A stretch of 64,000 bases of DNA from Actinotalea endophytica (GCF_025717005.1 NZ_JAOVZU010000005.1:62001-126000); one strand, 5' to 3'. Counted from the stretch's first letter, positions 7,416 through 17,197 are shown. A program made the numbers and translations. Notes: generated by a model from the sequence alone, not told the origin.

Positions 7416-9263
7416 ATGCAGATGGTCCGAGACGCACGGCGCAGGCTTCTCGCCGGCGACGACGCGGGCGTCACCCTCATCGAGGTGGTCGTCGCCACCG
7501 TGATCCTGGCGATCATCGCGAGCTCGGTGCTCGGTCTCGTGATCACCGCGCAGAAGCAGTCGGTGTCCAACCGCAACCGCGTCGCGGCGTCGAACCTCGC
7601 CGCCCGCGAGATCGAGCTCGTCCGCGAGCAGTTCATGGCCACCTCGAGCGGTCCGGTGGACCTGGCGAACGAGGGCATGGTCACCAACCCGCACCAGTTC
7701 GAGGGTGCGGGCGCGGGCGACCCCCTGGTCGTCGACGGCACCGAGTACACCGTCAGCAGGTCCTCCTCCTGGAACATCACCGGCACCGGCGAGTCCGCGT
7801 GCGAGGGCGGGTCCCTGGTGACCCACCCCTCGCTGATCGTCACGGTGTCGGTCACGTGGCCCGGCATGGGCAGCGTCCAGCCCGTCTCCAACTCGGCTGT
7901 CCTTGCGCCCGAGCGCGACGTCAACCCCGGAACGGGTGCATCGTTCGCGGCCGTAGCCGTCACGAACGCAGCGGGGGAGCCCTCGGCGGGCCGCACCGTG
8001 CGGGTCTACTCCACGACGGAGTCCCGCGCCGGCATGACCGACGCCTCCGGGTGCGCCGTCATCCAGCTCAACCCGCCGGTCGGCGGCACCACGTACACCG
8101 CGGCGTTCCCGAACCCCGGCTACGTCGACATCACCGGGACCGAGAACCCGGAGCGGACCATCGGGCTGATCAACCCTGGCGAGCTCGCCGCGAGCACACG
8201 CATCTCGCTCGACCGGGCGGGATCCGTCGTGATCCGCGTCACCGGCGGGGTGACGGACGCGGAGGCTGCGGGGTCCGTGGTCACCCTGTACCAGTCGGAG
8301 GCGTCGGGGACGTCGACCCGGCCGATCACCCTCACCGGCGTGAACACGACCGTCGGCAACCTCTGGCCGTCCGACTACGGCGCCTACTTCGGCACCACGC
8401 TGCCGACCGTGCTGCCCGCCGCCATCTCCCTGGCTCCGGGTTCGACCGGGACGCTCGACGTCCCGTTCGAGTTCGCCGAGTTCCAGGTCGCCAACCTGTT
8501 CACCGTCGCCGGCCTGAGCACCTACGAGGTCAGGGCGACCCCGACCGGGTCGGGTCTGACCTGCGACGACCCGCTGGCGAAGACCATCACGCCGTCAGCC
8601 GGACGCGTGGTCGCCGGTACCTGGGACTTCTGGCTGTACTCGCCTCAGATCGGCTGCAGCGCGGGTCCGTCCGGCGTCGCACTGAGCCAGGGCGCGAACG
8701 CGGACGTCGAGTGGTCGACCGCCCACCTCGACGTGTCCAACGCCCCGGCGACCGACGAGATCTGGGTCGCTCCCGCGCAGACCGGCGGCACGTGCTCGGC
8801 GACGTCGGCCGTCGACGTGGGCCCCGGGCCGAGCGGCGCCATCGAGCTGTACGCCGGCGACTGGTACGTCTGGTCGGCGCCCGGCGGGGCCGCCGGCACG
8901 CCGTGCACGGCCGGGAGCCTGGTCAACGTGCCCTTCGCCGGGACCGCGAGCTACGCGTTCACCTCGGCCCTCGGCAACGTCGAGGTCCGGTCGCTGAGCC
9001 GGTTCTACCACACGCTCCTGGTGAGCAGCGCGCCACCCACGACCTGCTCGACGACCGGGACCGATGCGCCGTCCCCGATCGTGCTCACTCCCACTGCGTC
9101 CAACGTGTGGGAAGGGAGCGTGCCCGCGGGGGTCTGGTACTTCACCGCGTGGGACCAGGCGGGTACCGGCGCCTGCTACTCGACCGGGGTGAACCCGGTG
9201 ACGATCAGGACGGGCTACAGCTACAGGATTCTCTTCGACACGGCGCAGGTGACGGAGTGGTGA
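7416..9263 (+). CDS. large minor pilin with PilV-like N-terminus and Ig-like ectodomain
   Basis: First gene of the minor-pilin operon. The leader ends DDAG before VTLIEVVVATVILAIIASS, a class III prepilin signal with Glu at +5. The 615-residue protein is far larger than ordinary minor pilins (150-250). Residues from about 170 carry a carboxypeptidase-regulatory/CNA-B-like segment (AVAVTNAAGEPSAGRTVRVY, then GMTDASGCAVIQL). More Ser/Thr/Gly-rich beta-type sequence with several cysteines follows. A tip adhesin function is an inference from this build. It overlaps the next gene by GTGA. I see no sigma-28-like promoter in the preceding 167 bp. Confidence 0.8.
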   Translation: MQMVRDARRRLLAGDDAGVTLIEVVVATVILAIIASSVLGLVITAQKQSVSNRNRVAASNLAAREIELVREQFMATSSGPVDLANEGMVTNPHQFEGAGAGDPLVVDGTEYTVSRSSSWNITGTGESACEGGSLVTHPSLIVTVSVTWPGMGSVQPVSNSAVLAPERDVNPGTGASFAAVAVTNAAGEPSAGRTVRVYSTTESRAGMTDASGCAVIQLNPPVGGTTYTAAFPNPGYVDITGTENPERTIGLINPGELAASTRISLDRAGSVVIRVTGGVTDAEAAGSVVTLYQSEASGTSTRPITLTGVNTTVGNLWPSDYGAYFGTTLPTVLPAAISLAPGSTGTLDVPFEFAEFQVANLFTVAGLSTYEVRATPTGSGLTCDDPLAKTITPSAGRVVAGTWDFWLYSPQIGCSAGPSGVALSQGANADVEWSTAHLDVSNAPATDEIWVAPAQTGGTCSATSAVDVGPGPSGAIELYAGDWYVWSAPGGAAGTPCTAGSLVNVPFAGTASYAFTSALGNVEVRSLSRFYHTLLVSSAPPTTCSTTGTDAPSPIVLTPTASNVWEGSVPAGVWYFTAWDQAGTGACYSTGVNPVTIRTGYSYRILFDTAQVTEW

Positions 9264-9970
9264 CTGCGGTGAGCAGGGATCGCGAACGGCGCGAGGACGG
9301 CTTCAGCCTCGCGGAGCTGCTGGTCACGATGCTGATCGTGAGCCTCGTGCTCTCGGCGACCGCCACGCTCACCATCGGCCTGCTGCGCACGAACGCCGCC
9401 AACGTCTCGCGCCAGGACCAGGTTGACTCGGCCCGGGTCGCGGTCGAGACCATGGCGAAGACGCTGCGCACGTCGGTCATGCAGTCCCAGCTCGGCGCCT
9501 CGGGGTCCACGGCGGATGCGTTCATCCAGGGGGACAACTTCAGCGTGTCCTTCTACGCCAACATCAACAACCCCGGTAACACCGTCGGCCCGAGCAAGGT
9601 CTCATACCGCATCGTGCCCACCGCGACCGGCATCGGCGAGCTCCACCAGACGGTGCAGATCCCCGACTCGCCGACTCCGTCGCCGACGGGGTACCAGTAC
9701 TCGAACACCGCCAACATCGTGGACTCGCTGGTCGCGAAGGACGTGCTGACGGATGGTCGGGCGATGTTCTCGTACTACGACGGCTCGAGCACCACCGCGA
9801 TGAGCACGGGATCGACCGGTCTGTCCGCGACGGACCTGGCTAACGTCCTGGCCATCGAGCTCACCGTGACCGTGCAGTCCCAGCAGGCCCAGCAGGCCCA
9901 GCCGACCACCTACGTGCAGCGCATGCTGCTGCCCAACGCCGAGGCGGTCATCCGTCAGGGTGAGGAGTGA
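9260..9970 (+). CDS. PilW-like minor pilin
   Basis: 236 residues from GTG 9260, overlapping the previous stop by four bases; GTG 9269 is an in-frame alternative. The leader REREDG-type sequence RERREDG precedes FSLAELLVTMLIVSLVLSA, a prepilin cleavage site with Glu at +5. The soluble part has no cysteines that I can see and contains a short Gln/Ala repeat (QSQQAQQAQ) near the C-terminus. Its place between the PilV-like and PilX-like genes and ahead of the prepilin peptidase supports a role in the pilus-initiating minor pilin complex. Confidence 0.8.
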   Translation: MTAVSRDRERREDGFSLAELLVTMLIVSLVLSATATLTIGLLRTNAANVSRQDQVDSARVAVETMAKTLRTSVMQSQLGASGSTADAFIQGDNFSVSFYANINNPGNTVGPSKVSYRIVPTATGIGELHQTVQIPDSPTPSPTGYQYSNTANIVDSLVAKDVLTDGRAMFSYYDGSSTTAMSTGSTGLSATDLANVLAIELTVTVQSQQAQQAQPTTYVQRMLLPNAEAVIRQGEE

Positions 9971-9974
9971 GGAC

Positions 9975-11837
9975 ATGAGCATCCTGCGGATGCGTCGAGC
10001 GCGTCGCCGCCGGGAAGCGGACGATCGCGGTGTCGCGCTCGTGCTGGTGATCGGCTCGGCGATCGTGATCGCCGCACTGCTGCTGGTCGGTCTGACCTAC
10101 GCGGTGCAGAGCACGCGGTTCTCACGGTACGACCAGGACTACACCGCGGCCATGACGGCGGCGCAGTCCGGTGTCGACGACTTCATCACCCGGCTGAACC
10201 GGGACGATAACTACGGGCGGACCGCGGACTGCACGAACTCCGCGATGGTCAGCCCGACCGCCTGTGGCCTGCCCTACGGCTGGTCGCCCGTCACACCCGG
10301 TGCCACCGACCCCGAGGACCCGGCGTTCCACTACACGGCAGACGCCAGCGGCGCCTGGACCTCGGGCACGATCATGCTGACCTCGACCGGGCGGGTGAAC
10401 GATGTCTACCGCACGATCGAGGTCGCGGTCGGCAAGGGTGGCTCGACCGACTACGTCTACTACACCGACTTCGAGAGCGCGGACCCGGACAACCTCTACG
10501 CCTACCCCAGCGGCGCGTCGACGACGTGCGGAGGCTCGGGTGCAGCGTTGGCCAAGTACTGGTGGAACGGGCGCAGCACCGCCAGCTGCGTGGAGATCCA
10601 GTTCGGCTCGAACGACGACCTGGACGGTGACGTCTTCTCGAACGACGCGGTCCTGTCGAAGGGCGGCCAGTTCCTGCAGGGCTTCGAGTCGGCGAACCCC
10701 GGCTGCTCGTCGGTCGTCCCGACGAGCACCAGCACGTGGGCGAACTGCCTGCGCTCGGGCAGCACCTTCACTGCCACCGGGACCAGCCGCACCTTCGGTG
10801 AGGCACCGGCCTACCACGCCCTGCTCTACTTGCCCGACAACTCGGCCTCCTTCTCGACCACGCCCGGGTGCCACTACTACGGACCGACCCGGATCATCCT
10901 GAACTCCGACGGCACGATGACCGTGTGGAGCCCCGAGTCCGACTTCGCCGGCGCCGTGCTGGCCGTCGCGGACTCGAGCGGTACGACGCCGAGCTGCGGG
11001 ACGGGGGCGTCGCTGTCGAGCGCCTCGGGTGCCCGGGTCCCGGTGCCGAGCGACATGGCCGTCTACGTCGACGCGTCACCCACCTCCGGAACCGGTGCGG
11101 TCACCCGCCACCTCATGGACGCCGGCTACATCGACGGGATCCTGCCGCTGGGCACCTACAGCAGCAGCCTGGTCCCGAGCAGCGGCGCGTCGTACACGGT
11201 GCAGGCGGCGATGACCGACCCCCGCAAGTACACCGGCGAGGGCAACCTGTGGCTTCAGGGTGTGATGAACGGACGGGTGACGTTCGCGGCCGCGCAGTCG
11301 ATCGTGGTGACCGGAGACGTCGTCCTGGCCGGCGGACCGGACGGGACCGACCTCGTCGGCCTCGTCGCGACGAACTCGGTCGAGGTCATGAACCCGTACA
11401 TGTACAAGGTCAGCGCAGTGTCGACCGGCGGAAAGCACAGCACGACCTACGTGTGGGGTTCGCCCGCCGGGGCCGGTGTCCTGAGCGGCTGGCCGATCCG
11501 GATCGCCGACCCTGCCTACGGCCGCAACGAACCGACCTCGGGCCTGCAGATCGCGGCGTCGATCCAGACGCTCCAGCACTCGTTCACGGTCCAGGCATAC
11601 GGCGAGGGCTCGTATCGCGGGTCGCTCTACGTGCGGGGCTCGATCGCCCAGCGGTGGCGCGGGGCGGTCGGGACGAGCAGCGGGGGCACGATGGTGTCCG
11701 GCTACGGCAAGGCGTACACGTACGACGTGCGCCTGCGCTACACGGCACCGCCGTTCTGGCCGCACTGGGTGAACGCGGAATGGAGCCTGCGGTATTCGGG
11801 CGAGGTCAGCTCGTCCACGCAACCATGGGTCCCGTGA
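9975..11837 (+). CDS. large PilX-like pilus-associated protein
   Basis: 620 residues from ATG 9975, which follows GAGGAG at 9962-9967; a GTG at 9960 in the same frame is less likely. The N-terminus RRRREADDRGVALVLVIGSA resembles PilX proteins: a short basic leader, Gly, and a hydrophobic helix without the +5 Glu. The first 100 residues (AAQSGVDDFITRLNRDDNY) match the PilX N-terminal pattern. The rest is Ser/Thr/Gly/Tyr-rich with scattered cysteines and no recognised enzyme motif. It is several times longer than classical PilX. Its stop overlaps the prepilin peptidase start region. Confidence 0.75.
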   Translation: MSILRMRRARRRREADDRGVALVLVIGSAIVIAALLLVGLTYAVQSTRFSRYDQDYTAAMTAAQSGVDDFITRLNRDDNYGRTADCTNSAMVSPTACGLPYGWSPVTPGATDPEDPAFHYTADASGAWTSGTIMLTSTGRVNDVYRTIEVAVGKGGSTDYVYYTDFESADPDNLYAYPSGASTTCGGSGAALAKYWWNGRSTASCVEIQFGSNDDLDGDVFSNDAVLSKGGQFLQGFESANPGCSSVVPTSTSTWANCLRSGSTFTATGTSRTFGEAPAYHALLYLPDNSASFSTTPGCHYYGPTRIILNSDGTMTVWSPESDFAGAVLAVADSSGTTPSCGTGASLSSASGARVPVPSDMAVYVDASPTSGTGAVTRHLMDAGYIDGILPLGTYSSSLVPSSGASYTVQAAMTDPRKYTGEGNLWLQGVMNGRVTFAAAQSIVVTGDVVLAGGPDGTDLVGLVATNSVEVMNPYMYKVSAVSTGGKHSTTYVWGSPAGAGVLSGWPIRIADPAYGRNEPTSGLQIAASIQTLQHSFTVQAYGEGSYRGSLYVRGSIAQRWRGAVGTSSGGTMVSGYGKAYTYDVRLRYTAPPFWPHWVNAEWSLRYSGEVSSSTQPWVP

Positions 11838-12625
11838 CCGCCCTCCTCGTCGCCTTCTCGGCGCTTCTCGGCCTTGCCGTCGGCTCGTTCCTCAACGTCG
11901 TCATCTGGCGAGTGCCGCGAGGCGAGTCGGTGGTCCGTCCGCCCAGTGCCTGTCCGCGGTGCGGCCATGCGATCCGGCCGCGGGACAACGTCCCTGTGCT
12001 CGGCTGGTTGCTGCTGCGCGGCCGCTGCCGGGACTGCGGCGAGCCGATCGCCGTGCGCTACCCACTCGTGGAGGGCGTGACCGCCGTGCTGTTCGGGCTC
12101 GTCGCCCTGCGCTTCGCGGCGGCCCCTGCGGCGATCCCGGCGTTCCTGTTCCTCACGGCGGTGGGGATCGCCCTCGCCCTGATCGACCTGGACGTGCACC
12201 GCCTGCCGAACGCGCTCGTGCTGCCGTCGTACCCGGTGCTGGCGGTGCTGCTCGCCCTCGCGAGCGTCGACGACTGGTCGGCCATGCTGCGCGCCCTGAT
12301 CGGGGGAGTGGCGCTCTACGCGTTCTACTTCGCCCTGATGTTCGTCTCGGAGCTCGTGCTGGGTCGAACGGGTATGGGGTTCGGAGACGTGAAGCTAGCC
12401 GGCCTGCTCGGCGGCGCGATGGCCTGGGTCGGCTGGGGTGCCCTCGTCGTCGGGGGTTTCGGCGCCTTCCTGCTCGGCGGTCTGGCATCGCTCCTGCTGA
12501 TCCTCACCGGTCGCGGCGGGCGGGGCACGCAGATCCCGTTCGGCCCGTGGATGATCATCGGTGCAGCCCTCGGCGTCGCGGTCGGCGAGCAGCTGTGGAG
12601 CGCGTACCTCCAGCTGCTCGCGTGA
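11825..12625 (+). CDS. pilD: prepilin peptidase / N-methyltransferase
   Basis: Membrane aspartyl protease that removes pilin leaders and methylates the new N-terminus. 266 residues from ATG 11825; GTG 11834, overlapping the preceding TGA, is also possible. Visible motifs: GSFLNVVIWRVPRGES, two zinc-binding CxxC pairs (CPRCGH and CRDCGE), ALIDLDVHRLPN with the first catalytic Asp, and GMGFGDVKLAG with the second catalytic Asp of the GxGD motif. About seven transmembrane helices. It closes the minor-pilin operon. Confidence 0.95.
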   Translation: MGPVTALLVAFSALLGLAVGSFLNVVIWRVPRGESVVRPPSACPRCGHAIRPRDNVPVLGWLLLRGRCRDCGEPIAVRYPLVEGVTAVLFGLVALRFAAAPAAIPAFLFLTAVGIALALIDLDVHRLPNALVLPSYPVLAVLLALASVDDWSAMLRALIGGVALYAFYFALMFVSELVLGRTGMGFGDVKLAGLLGGAMAWVGWGALVVGGFGAFLLGGLASLLLILTGRGGRGTQIPFGPWMIIGAALGVAVGEQLWSAYLQLLA

Positions 12626-12669
12626 CTGTCGCGGGATGAATTCTCACCCGGTCGGCCCAACCGCTCACG

Positions 12670-12698
12670 CTCAAGGGGTACCGGCGTTCGCCCGATAG
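12670..12698 (+). promoter_or_regulatory. sigma-28-like promoter of pilMNO
   Basis: CTCAA at 12670-12674, 17-nt spacer, CCGATAG at 12692-12698. With the GGDEF-EAL site it is one of the two best matches in the window. The predicted transcript starts near 12705, leaving a leader of about 38 nt before the pilM GTG. Confidence 0.6.
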
Positions 12699-12742
12699 AG
12701 GTACCTGACAGCTTTGCCACCCCGGTGATGAAGGGTAGGGCC

Positions 12743-13786
12743 GTGGCCAGCACAGTGATCGGACTCGACCTCGGCACGACGCGTGCCCGGGCAGTCGAGA
12801 TTCAGAAGGGCCGTGGCGGCCCGACAGTCGTGAGGTACGCCGAAGCGCCCCTGCCGCTCGGCGCCGTCCAGGACGGCGAGGTGACCGAGCCCGAGAACGT
12901 CGTTCCCGCCCTGCGTGAGCTCTGGACGCGCGGGAAGTTCTCCTCGCGCGACGTCGTCCTCGGCGTCGGCAACCAGCGCGTGCTGGTGCGCAGCCTCGAC
13001 CTGCCGTGGATGCCGATGAAGCAGCTGCGCTCGTCCCTGCCGTTCCAGGTGCAGGACACCCTGCCGGTCGCGGTCGAGGACGCTTTGCTCGACTTCTACC
13101 CGACGGCAGCGTTCCAGGGGCAGACCGGCAAGACGGTCCAGGGCCTGCTCGTGGCCGCGACCCGGGACACCGTCGCGGCGAACGTCGCAGCGGTGGAGAG
13201 CGCGGGGCTCCACCCCCGGCTGGTCGACCTCAACGCGTTCGCGCTGCTCCGCGCGCACCTGCTCACCCACCAGACGGTGCGGACCGTGGCGCTCGTCGAC
13301 ATCGGCGCCAGGATCACCAACCTCGTGATTGCCCGGGACGGTCTCCCGCAGATGGTCCGCACCCTGGCGTCGGGCGGCCAGCACGTCACGGACGCGATCG
13401 CGTCCGAGGGCCGGCTCCCCGTCCCCGAGGCCGAGAACATCAAGCGGCAGGTCGGGGTCGGGTTCGCCGTCGCGGAGGGCTTCCGGGGAGCAGCCGAGGT
13501 CGTCTCGCACGTGACCCAGCAGCTGGTCGAAGCGGTCCGCAACACGCTCGTGTACTACGCCAGCCAGAACCCGGGCAACGGTGTCGAGCTGATCGTGCTG
13601 ACCGGCGGGGGCTCGTACCTCAACGGCCTGGGCCAGTACCTCTCGAGCGCCAGCCGGTTGCCGGTCACGCTCGGCGACGTCCTCGCCGGCGTCCAGGTCG
13701 GCCGCTCGGCGCGGCTGGAGGCGCTGCAGGGCGTCGAGTCGACCTTCGCGGTGCCGCTCGGCCTGGCTCTGGGGGTGGCGGCATGA
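12743..13786 (+). CDS. pilM: type IV pilus actin-like assembly protein
   Basis: Cytoplasmic ATP-binding protein that binds the PilN N-terminus and connects the alignment complex to the motors. 347 residues with the actin-fold phosphate loop VIGLDLGTTRARAVEIQ, a phosphate-2 motif VALVDIGARITNLVIA and the adenosine motif LIVLTGGGSYLNGLGQYL. I choose GTG 12743 because it follows AAGGGTAGGG closely; GTG 12725 and ATG 12728 are in frame upstream. The stop overlaps pilN by ATGA. Confidence 0.92.
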   Translation: MASTVIGLDLGTTRARAVEIQKGRGGPTVVRYAEAPLPLGAVQDGEVTEPENVVPALRELWTRGKFSSRDVVLGVGNQRVLVRSLDLPWMPMKQLRSSLPFQVQDTLPVAVEDALLDFYPTAAFQGQTGKTVQGLLVAATRDTVAANVAAVESAGLHPRLVDLNAFALLRAHLLTHQTVRTVALVDIGARITNLVIARDGLPQMVRTLASGGQHVTDAIASEGRLPVPEAENIKRQVGVGFAVAEGFRGAAEVVSHVTQQLVEAVRNTLVYYASQNPGNGVELIVLTGGGSYLNGLGQYLSSASRLPVTLGDVLAGVQVGRSARLEALQGVESTFAVPLGLALGVAA

Positions 13787-14532
13787 GCAAGCGATCGAAC
13801 GTCGCCGACGTCACCACCGAGGGCGCTGTGCTCGACCTCACCGGCCTCGGTGCGCCAGCGCACCCGCAGGTGAACCTGCTTCCGCCGGACGTCTACAGCC
13901 GACGCGGTGTGCGCCGGGTCAAGGTCCTCATGGGCCTGTCGCTGATCGGCGTCGTGCTGCTCATCCTCGCCGGGTTCGGCTTCGCCTTCCTGGACCTCGG
14001 CAAGGCGGAGTCCGAGCTGGCCGCCCAGCAGGCCGAGGTCGAGCGACTCATGGCCGAGCAGGCGCAGTACGCGGAGGTGCCGCTCGTCAAGGGCGAGATC
14101 GCCCGTGCCGAGCAGGGTCGCCAGATCGCGACCGCGTCCGAGGTGTCGTGGTTCGACTACTTCGAGGCGATCCGCGCCGTGAAGCCCGAAGGGTGGGCGA
14201 TCACCTCGATCAGCACGCAGATGCCGACGGCGAACGACGCGTCCCTCGTCAACCCCGACCCACTGTCGCCGGCGGGTGCAGGCGGCATCACGTTCGTCGC
14301 CGAGGCGACCCAGATCCCCGTGATCGCCGACTGGGTGGCGGCTGCCGGATCGATCACCGGCTTCGACGACCCGCGTGTCACGGCGGCGCAGATCGCCGAC
14401 AAGGACGGAACTGCCTTCTACCAGGTGACCGTGACGGTGGTTGTCGACGAGGACGCCTTCGCCAACCGGTTCGCCCCGGAGCCCGAGGCCGATGCCGCCG
14501 CCGAGGCCGCGGCCGAGGAGGGGGACAACTGA
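13783..14532 (+). CDS. pilN: type IV pilus alignment protein
   Basis: 249 residues. The cytoplasmic N-terminus holds the PilM-binding motif VNLLPPDVYSRRGVRR. One transmembrane helix (about 50-70), a coiled coil (ESELAAQQAEVERLMAEQAQ) and a small extracytoplasmic ferredoxin-like domain follow. The C-terminus is an acidic Glu/Ala tail (EPEADAAAEAAAEEGDN). It overlaps pilM by ATGA and pilO by one base (TGATG). No pilP or secretin pilQ follows, as expected for a single-membrane cell. Confidence 0.88.
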   Translation: MSKRSNVADVTTEGAVLDLTGLGAPAHPQVNLLPPDVYSRRGVRRVKVLMGLSLIGVVLLILAGFGFAFLDLGKAESELAAQQAEVERLMAEQAQYAEVPLVKGEIARAEQGRQIATASEVSWFDYFEAIRAVKPEGWAITSISTQMPTANDASLVNPDPLSPAGAGGITFVAEATQIPVIADWVAAAGSITGFDDPRVTAAQIADKDGTAFYQVTVTVVVDEDAFANRFAPEPEADAAAEAAAEEGDN

Positions 14533-15359
14533 TGCGCAACGCGAAGGCGATGCCGTGGGTGATCGGCACGATCCTGCTGTCGCTGGTGCTGGCAGCCGCC
14601 GCGTGGATGCTGGGCATCTCGCCGATGCTCGACACGGCGTCCGAGGCGCGGGACCAGGCTGAGCAAGAGGCCTCCCGGGCCGACCAGCTGGAGATCCAGC
14701 TGGCGGCGCTCAAGAAGGACTACGAGAACATCGACGAGTTCCGTGCCGACCTCGCGGCGCTGCAGGCGCAGGTGCCGGCCGAGGTGGACCTCGAGGCGCT
14801 GACGCGCTACTTCAACGACCTCGCGGTCGGCTCGAACGTGTTCGTCCGGACCCTGAACAGCTCGATGGCGCTGGCGGTGACCGGCCCGCCGGTCATCGCG
14901 GCCGCCGTGACGACCACCGACGCCGGGACGACCGACGCGGGCGCGACGACCGAGGGCACCGCTGCGACCGACACCACCGCGGCCGACGGCACGGCTGCGT
15001 CGGGAACTGCGGCCGCCACGACGGTGCAGGGTCTGTACGCCGTCCCGTTCGACATCACGGTGGTGGGCGGATACCAGGAGACGGTCGCGTTCCTGAAGGC
15101 GCTCCAGTCCGACCAGGGCCGGCTGCTCGTTGTCAACAACATCGTGGCGAACTCCCTCGAGGAGGCCGCAGCGACCAACGGGACGCCGGCGACGCACAAG
15201 GGTGACCTGGAGACGACCGTCTCGCTGTGGGCCCTCGTGCTCACCGACGACGCGACGGTGACGACGGACGGCACGGTCGACGCCACGGGCGAGCAGGCCG
15301 AGCTGGCTCCGCTGCCCGTCCCGGCCGCCGGCGACGCGCCGATCACCGTCACGAACTGA
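14532..15359 (+). CDS. pilO: type IV pilus alignment protein
   Basis: 275 residues: a short cytoplasmic start, one transmembrane helix, a coiled coil ([20 protein letters not shown]) and a PilO ferredoxin-like domain ([20 protein letters not shown]). A Thr/Ala/Asp-rich linker of about 40 residues (from [16 protein letters not shown]) interrupts the domain and is probably disordered and surface exposed. It pairs with PilN. Last gene of the pilMNO operon, followed by a strong terminator. Confidence 0.88.
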   Translation: MRNAKAMPWVIGTILLSLVLAAAAWMLGISPMLDTASEARDQAEQEASRADQLEIQLAALKKDYENIDEFRADLAALQAQVPAEVDLEALTRYFNDLAVGSNVFVRTLNSSMALAVTGPPVIAAAVTTTDAGTTDAGATTEGTAATDTTAADGTAASGTAAATTVQGLYAVPFDITVVGGYQETVAFLKALQSDQGRLLVVNNIVANSLEEAAATNGTPATHKGDLETTVSLWALVLTDDATVTTDGTVDATGEQAELAPLPVPAAGDAPITVTN

Positions 15360-15375
15360 CCAGCACGACCCGCCA

Positions 15376-15412
15376 CCTCGGCCCGCGTCCGTTGCCCGGA
15401 CGCGGGCCGAGG
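15376..15412 (+). terminator. terminator after pilO
   Basis: Perfect 15-bp stem CCTCGGCCCGCGTCC (15376-15390) with GGACGCGGGCCGAGG (15398-15412) around a 7-nt loop. It separates the pilus locus from aroC. Confidence 0.85.
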
Positions 15413-15456
15413 TGCGTCCGGGCCCGTGGAAGGATGCTGGCGAGACGGGAGGCACG

Positions 15457-16650
15457 ATGCTGCGCTGGTTGACCTCGGGCGAGTCGCACGGCCCGGCCCT
15501 GGTGGGCATCCTCGAAGGGCTGCCCGCGGGCGTGCAGGTGGTGAGCGAGGACATCCGCGGCGCGCTAGCCCGCCGACGCCTCGGCTACGGCCGCGGCGCC
15601 CGGATGAGCTTCGAGGCGGACGAGGTCCGGGTGCTGGCCGGTCTGCGGCACGGCGTGACGCAGGGCGGGCCGCTGGCCGTCGAGATCGGCAACACCGAGT
15701 GGCCGAAGTGGGTCGACGTCATGGCGGCGGACCCGGTGGACGACCCGGCGAAGCTCGAACGGGCCCGCAACGCACCGCTGACGCGCCCCCGCCCGGGCCA
15801 CGCGGACCTGGTCGGGATGCGCAAGTACGGCTTCGACGACGCCCGGCCCGTCCTGGAGCGCGCGTCCGCGCGCGAGACCGCGACCCGCGTCGCCCTGGGC
15901 GAGGTCGCGGCCCGGTTCCTCGAGCAGTCCGTCGGCATCCGGCTGGTGTCCCACACGGTCGCGATCGGGCCGGTCGCGACGCCCGACGACGCACTCCTGC
16001 CGACCCCTGAGGACGTGGCAGCCCTCGACGAGGACCCCGTCCGCTGTTTCCACGCCGCGACGTCCGCGGCGATGGTCGCCGAGATCGACGAGACGCAGAA
16101 GGCCGGGGACACGCTCGGCGGCGTCGTGGAGGTGCTCGCGTACCACGTGCCCACGGGGCTGGGCAGCTACACGCACTGGGACCGGCGCCTCGACGCCCGG
16201 CTGGCGGCCGCGCTGATGGGCATCCAGGCGATCAAGGGTGTCGAGGTCGGTGACGGGTTCCGGACCGCGGCGCGTCGCGGCTCCGCCGCGCACGACGAGA
16301 TCGAGCGGGACCCGGAGACCGGCCGGATCCTGCGGCGCACCAACCGCGCCGGCGGGCTCGAGGGTGGCATGTCGAACGGCGAGGTGGTCCGGGTCCGGGC
16401 TGCCATGAAGCCGATCTCGACGGTGCCGCGCGCCCTCAGCACGACCGACGTCGCGACCGGCGATGCCGCCACCGCGATCCACCAGCGGTCGGACGTGTGC
16501 GCCGTGCCCGCCGCGGGCGTGGTCGCCGAGGCGATGGTCGCCCTCGTGCTCGCGGATGCCGTCGTCGAGAAGTTCGGCGGAGACAGCGTCGACGAGGTCG
16601 CGCGCAACTACGCCGCGTACCTCGACGCCATCCCGCCCCTCCAGCGGTGA
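15457..16650 (+). CDS. aroC: chorismate synthase
   Basis: Converts 5-enolpyruvylshikimate-3-phosphate to chorismate using reduced FMN. 397 residues. Family signatures visible: [20 protein letters not shown] at the N-terminus, [20 protein letters not shown]-like [17 protein letters not shown], and the central [21 protein letters not shown] with [13 protein letters not shown] near the end. ATG 15457 follows GGGAGG. It starts the aroC-aroK-aroB cluster, the gene order usual in actinobacteria. Confidence 0.97.
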   Translation: MLRWLTSGESHGPALVGILEGLPAGVQVVSEDIRGALARRRLGYGRGARMSFEADEVRVLAGLRHGVTQGGPLAVEIGNTEWPKWVDVMAADPVDDPAKLERARNAPLTRPRPGHADLVGMRKYGFDDARPVLERASARETATRVALGEVAARFLEQSVGIRLVSHTVAIGPVATPDDALLPTPEDVAALDEDPVRCFHAATSAAMVAEIDETQKAGDTLGGVVEVLAYHVPTGLGSYTHWDRRLDARLAAALMGIQAIKGVEVGDGFRTAARRGSAAHDEIERDPETGRILRRTNRAGGLEGGMSNGEVVRVRAAMKPISTVPRALSTTDVATGDAATAIHQRSDVCAVPAAGVVAEAMVALVLADAVVEKFGGDSVDEVARNYAAYLDAIPPLQR

Positions 16651-16657
16651 AGCCCCG

Positions 16658-17197
16658 GTGACCGCGGTCGCGCCCCGCGTGGTGCTCGTCGGCCCGCCGG
16701 GAGCGGAGGTGACGGCCACCGCGGCCGAGGTCGCCGACCGGCTCGGCCTGGCCCTGGTGGACACCGACGCCCTTGTCGAGGAGATCGCCGGCACCACCGT
16801 GGCGGAGCTCTTCTGGGATCGCGGCGAGGAGGTCTTCCGCGCGTTCGAGCGCGACGCGGTCGTCCGGGCGCTGGAGCAGGGCGGCGTCGTCGCGCTCGGT
16901 GGGGGAGCGGTGGTCGACCCGGCCACCCGGGACGCGCTCGACGCGTATCGCGCGTCGGGTGGGGTGGTGGTCTTCTGCGACGTGTCCCTCGCCCACGCCG
17001 TCCCGCGTCTCGGCTTCAACGCACCGCGACCGGTGGGCCTGGGGAACCCGCGGGCGCAGTGGCAGACCCACATGGACGCGCGGCGACCGCTGTACGAGGC
17101 CGTGGCCGACCATCGCGTCGACACCGACGAGCGGACCGTGACGGAGGTCGCGCAGATGGTGCTCGACCGTCTGGCGGACGAAGGGAGCACGCCGTGA
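16658..17197 (+). CDS. aroK: shikimate kinase-like protein with degenerate P-loop
   Basis: Occupies the aroK position and has the shikimate-binding framework. Asp35 and Asp37 (VDTD), Arg61 (EVFRAFE), the Gly81-Gly83 loop (LGGGAV), a LID-region Arg and RRPLY are all present over 179 residues, the normal length. The Walker A motif reads [11 protein letters not shown] (G12 onward) where the family has GxxGxGK[ST]T. The Gly and catalytic Lys are replaced by Glu17 and Val18, with no gap in the alignment. ATP binding should be impaired if family rules hold. Start GTG 16658 leaves 7 bp after aroC, and the stop overlaps aroB by GTGA. Confidence 0.8.
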   Translation: MTAVAPRVVLVGPPGAEVTATAAEVADRLGLALVDTDALVEEIAGTTVAELFWDRGEEVFRAFERDAVVRALEQGGVVALGGGAVVDPATRDALDAYRASGGVVVFCDVSLAHAVPRLGFNAPRPVGLGNPRAQWQTHMDARRPLYEAVADHRVDTDERTVTEVAQMVLDRLADEGSTP

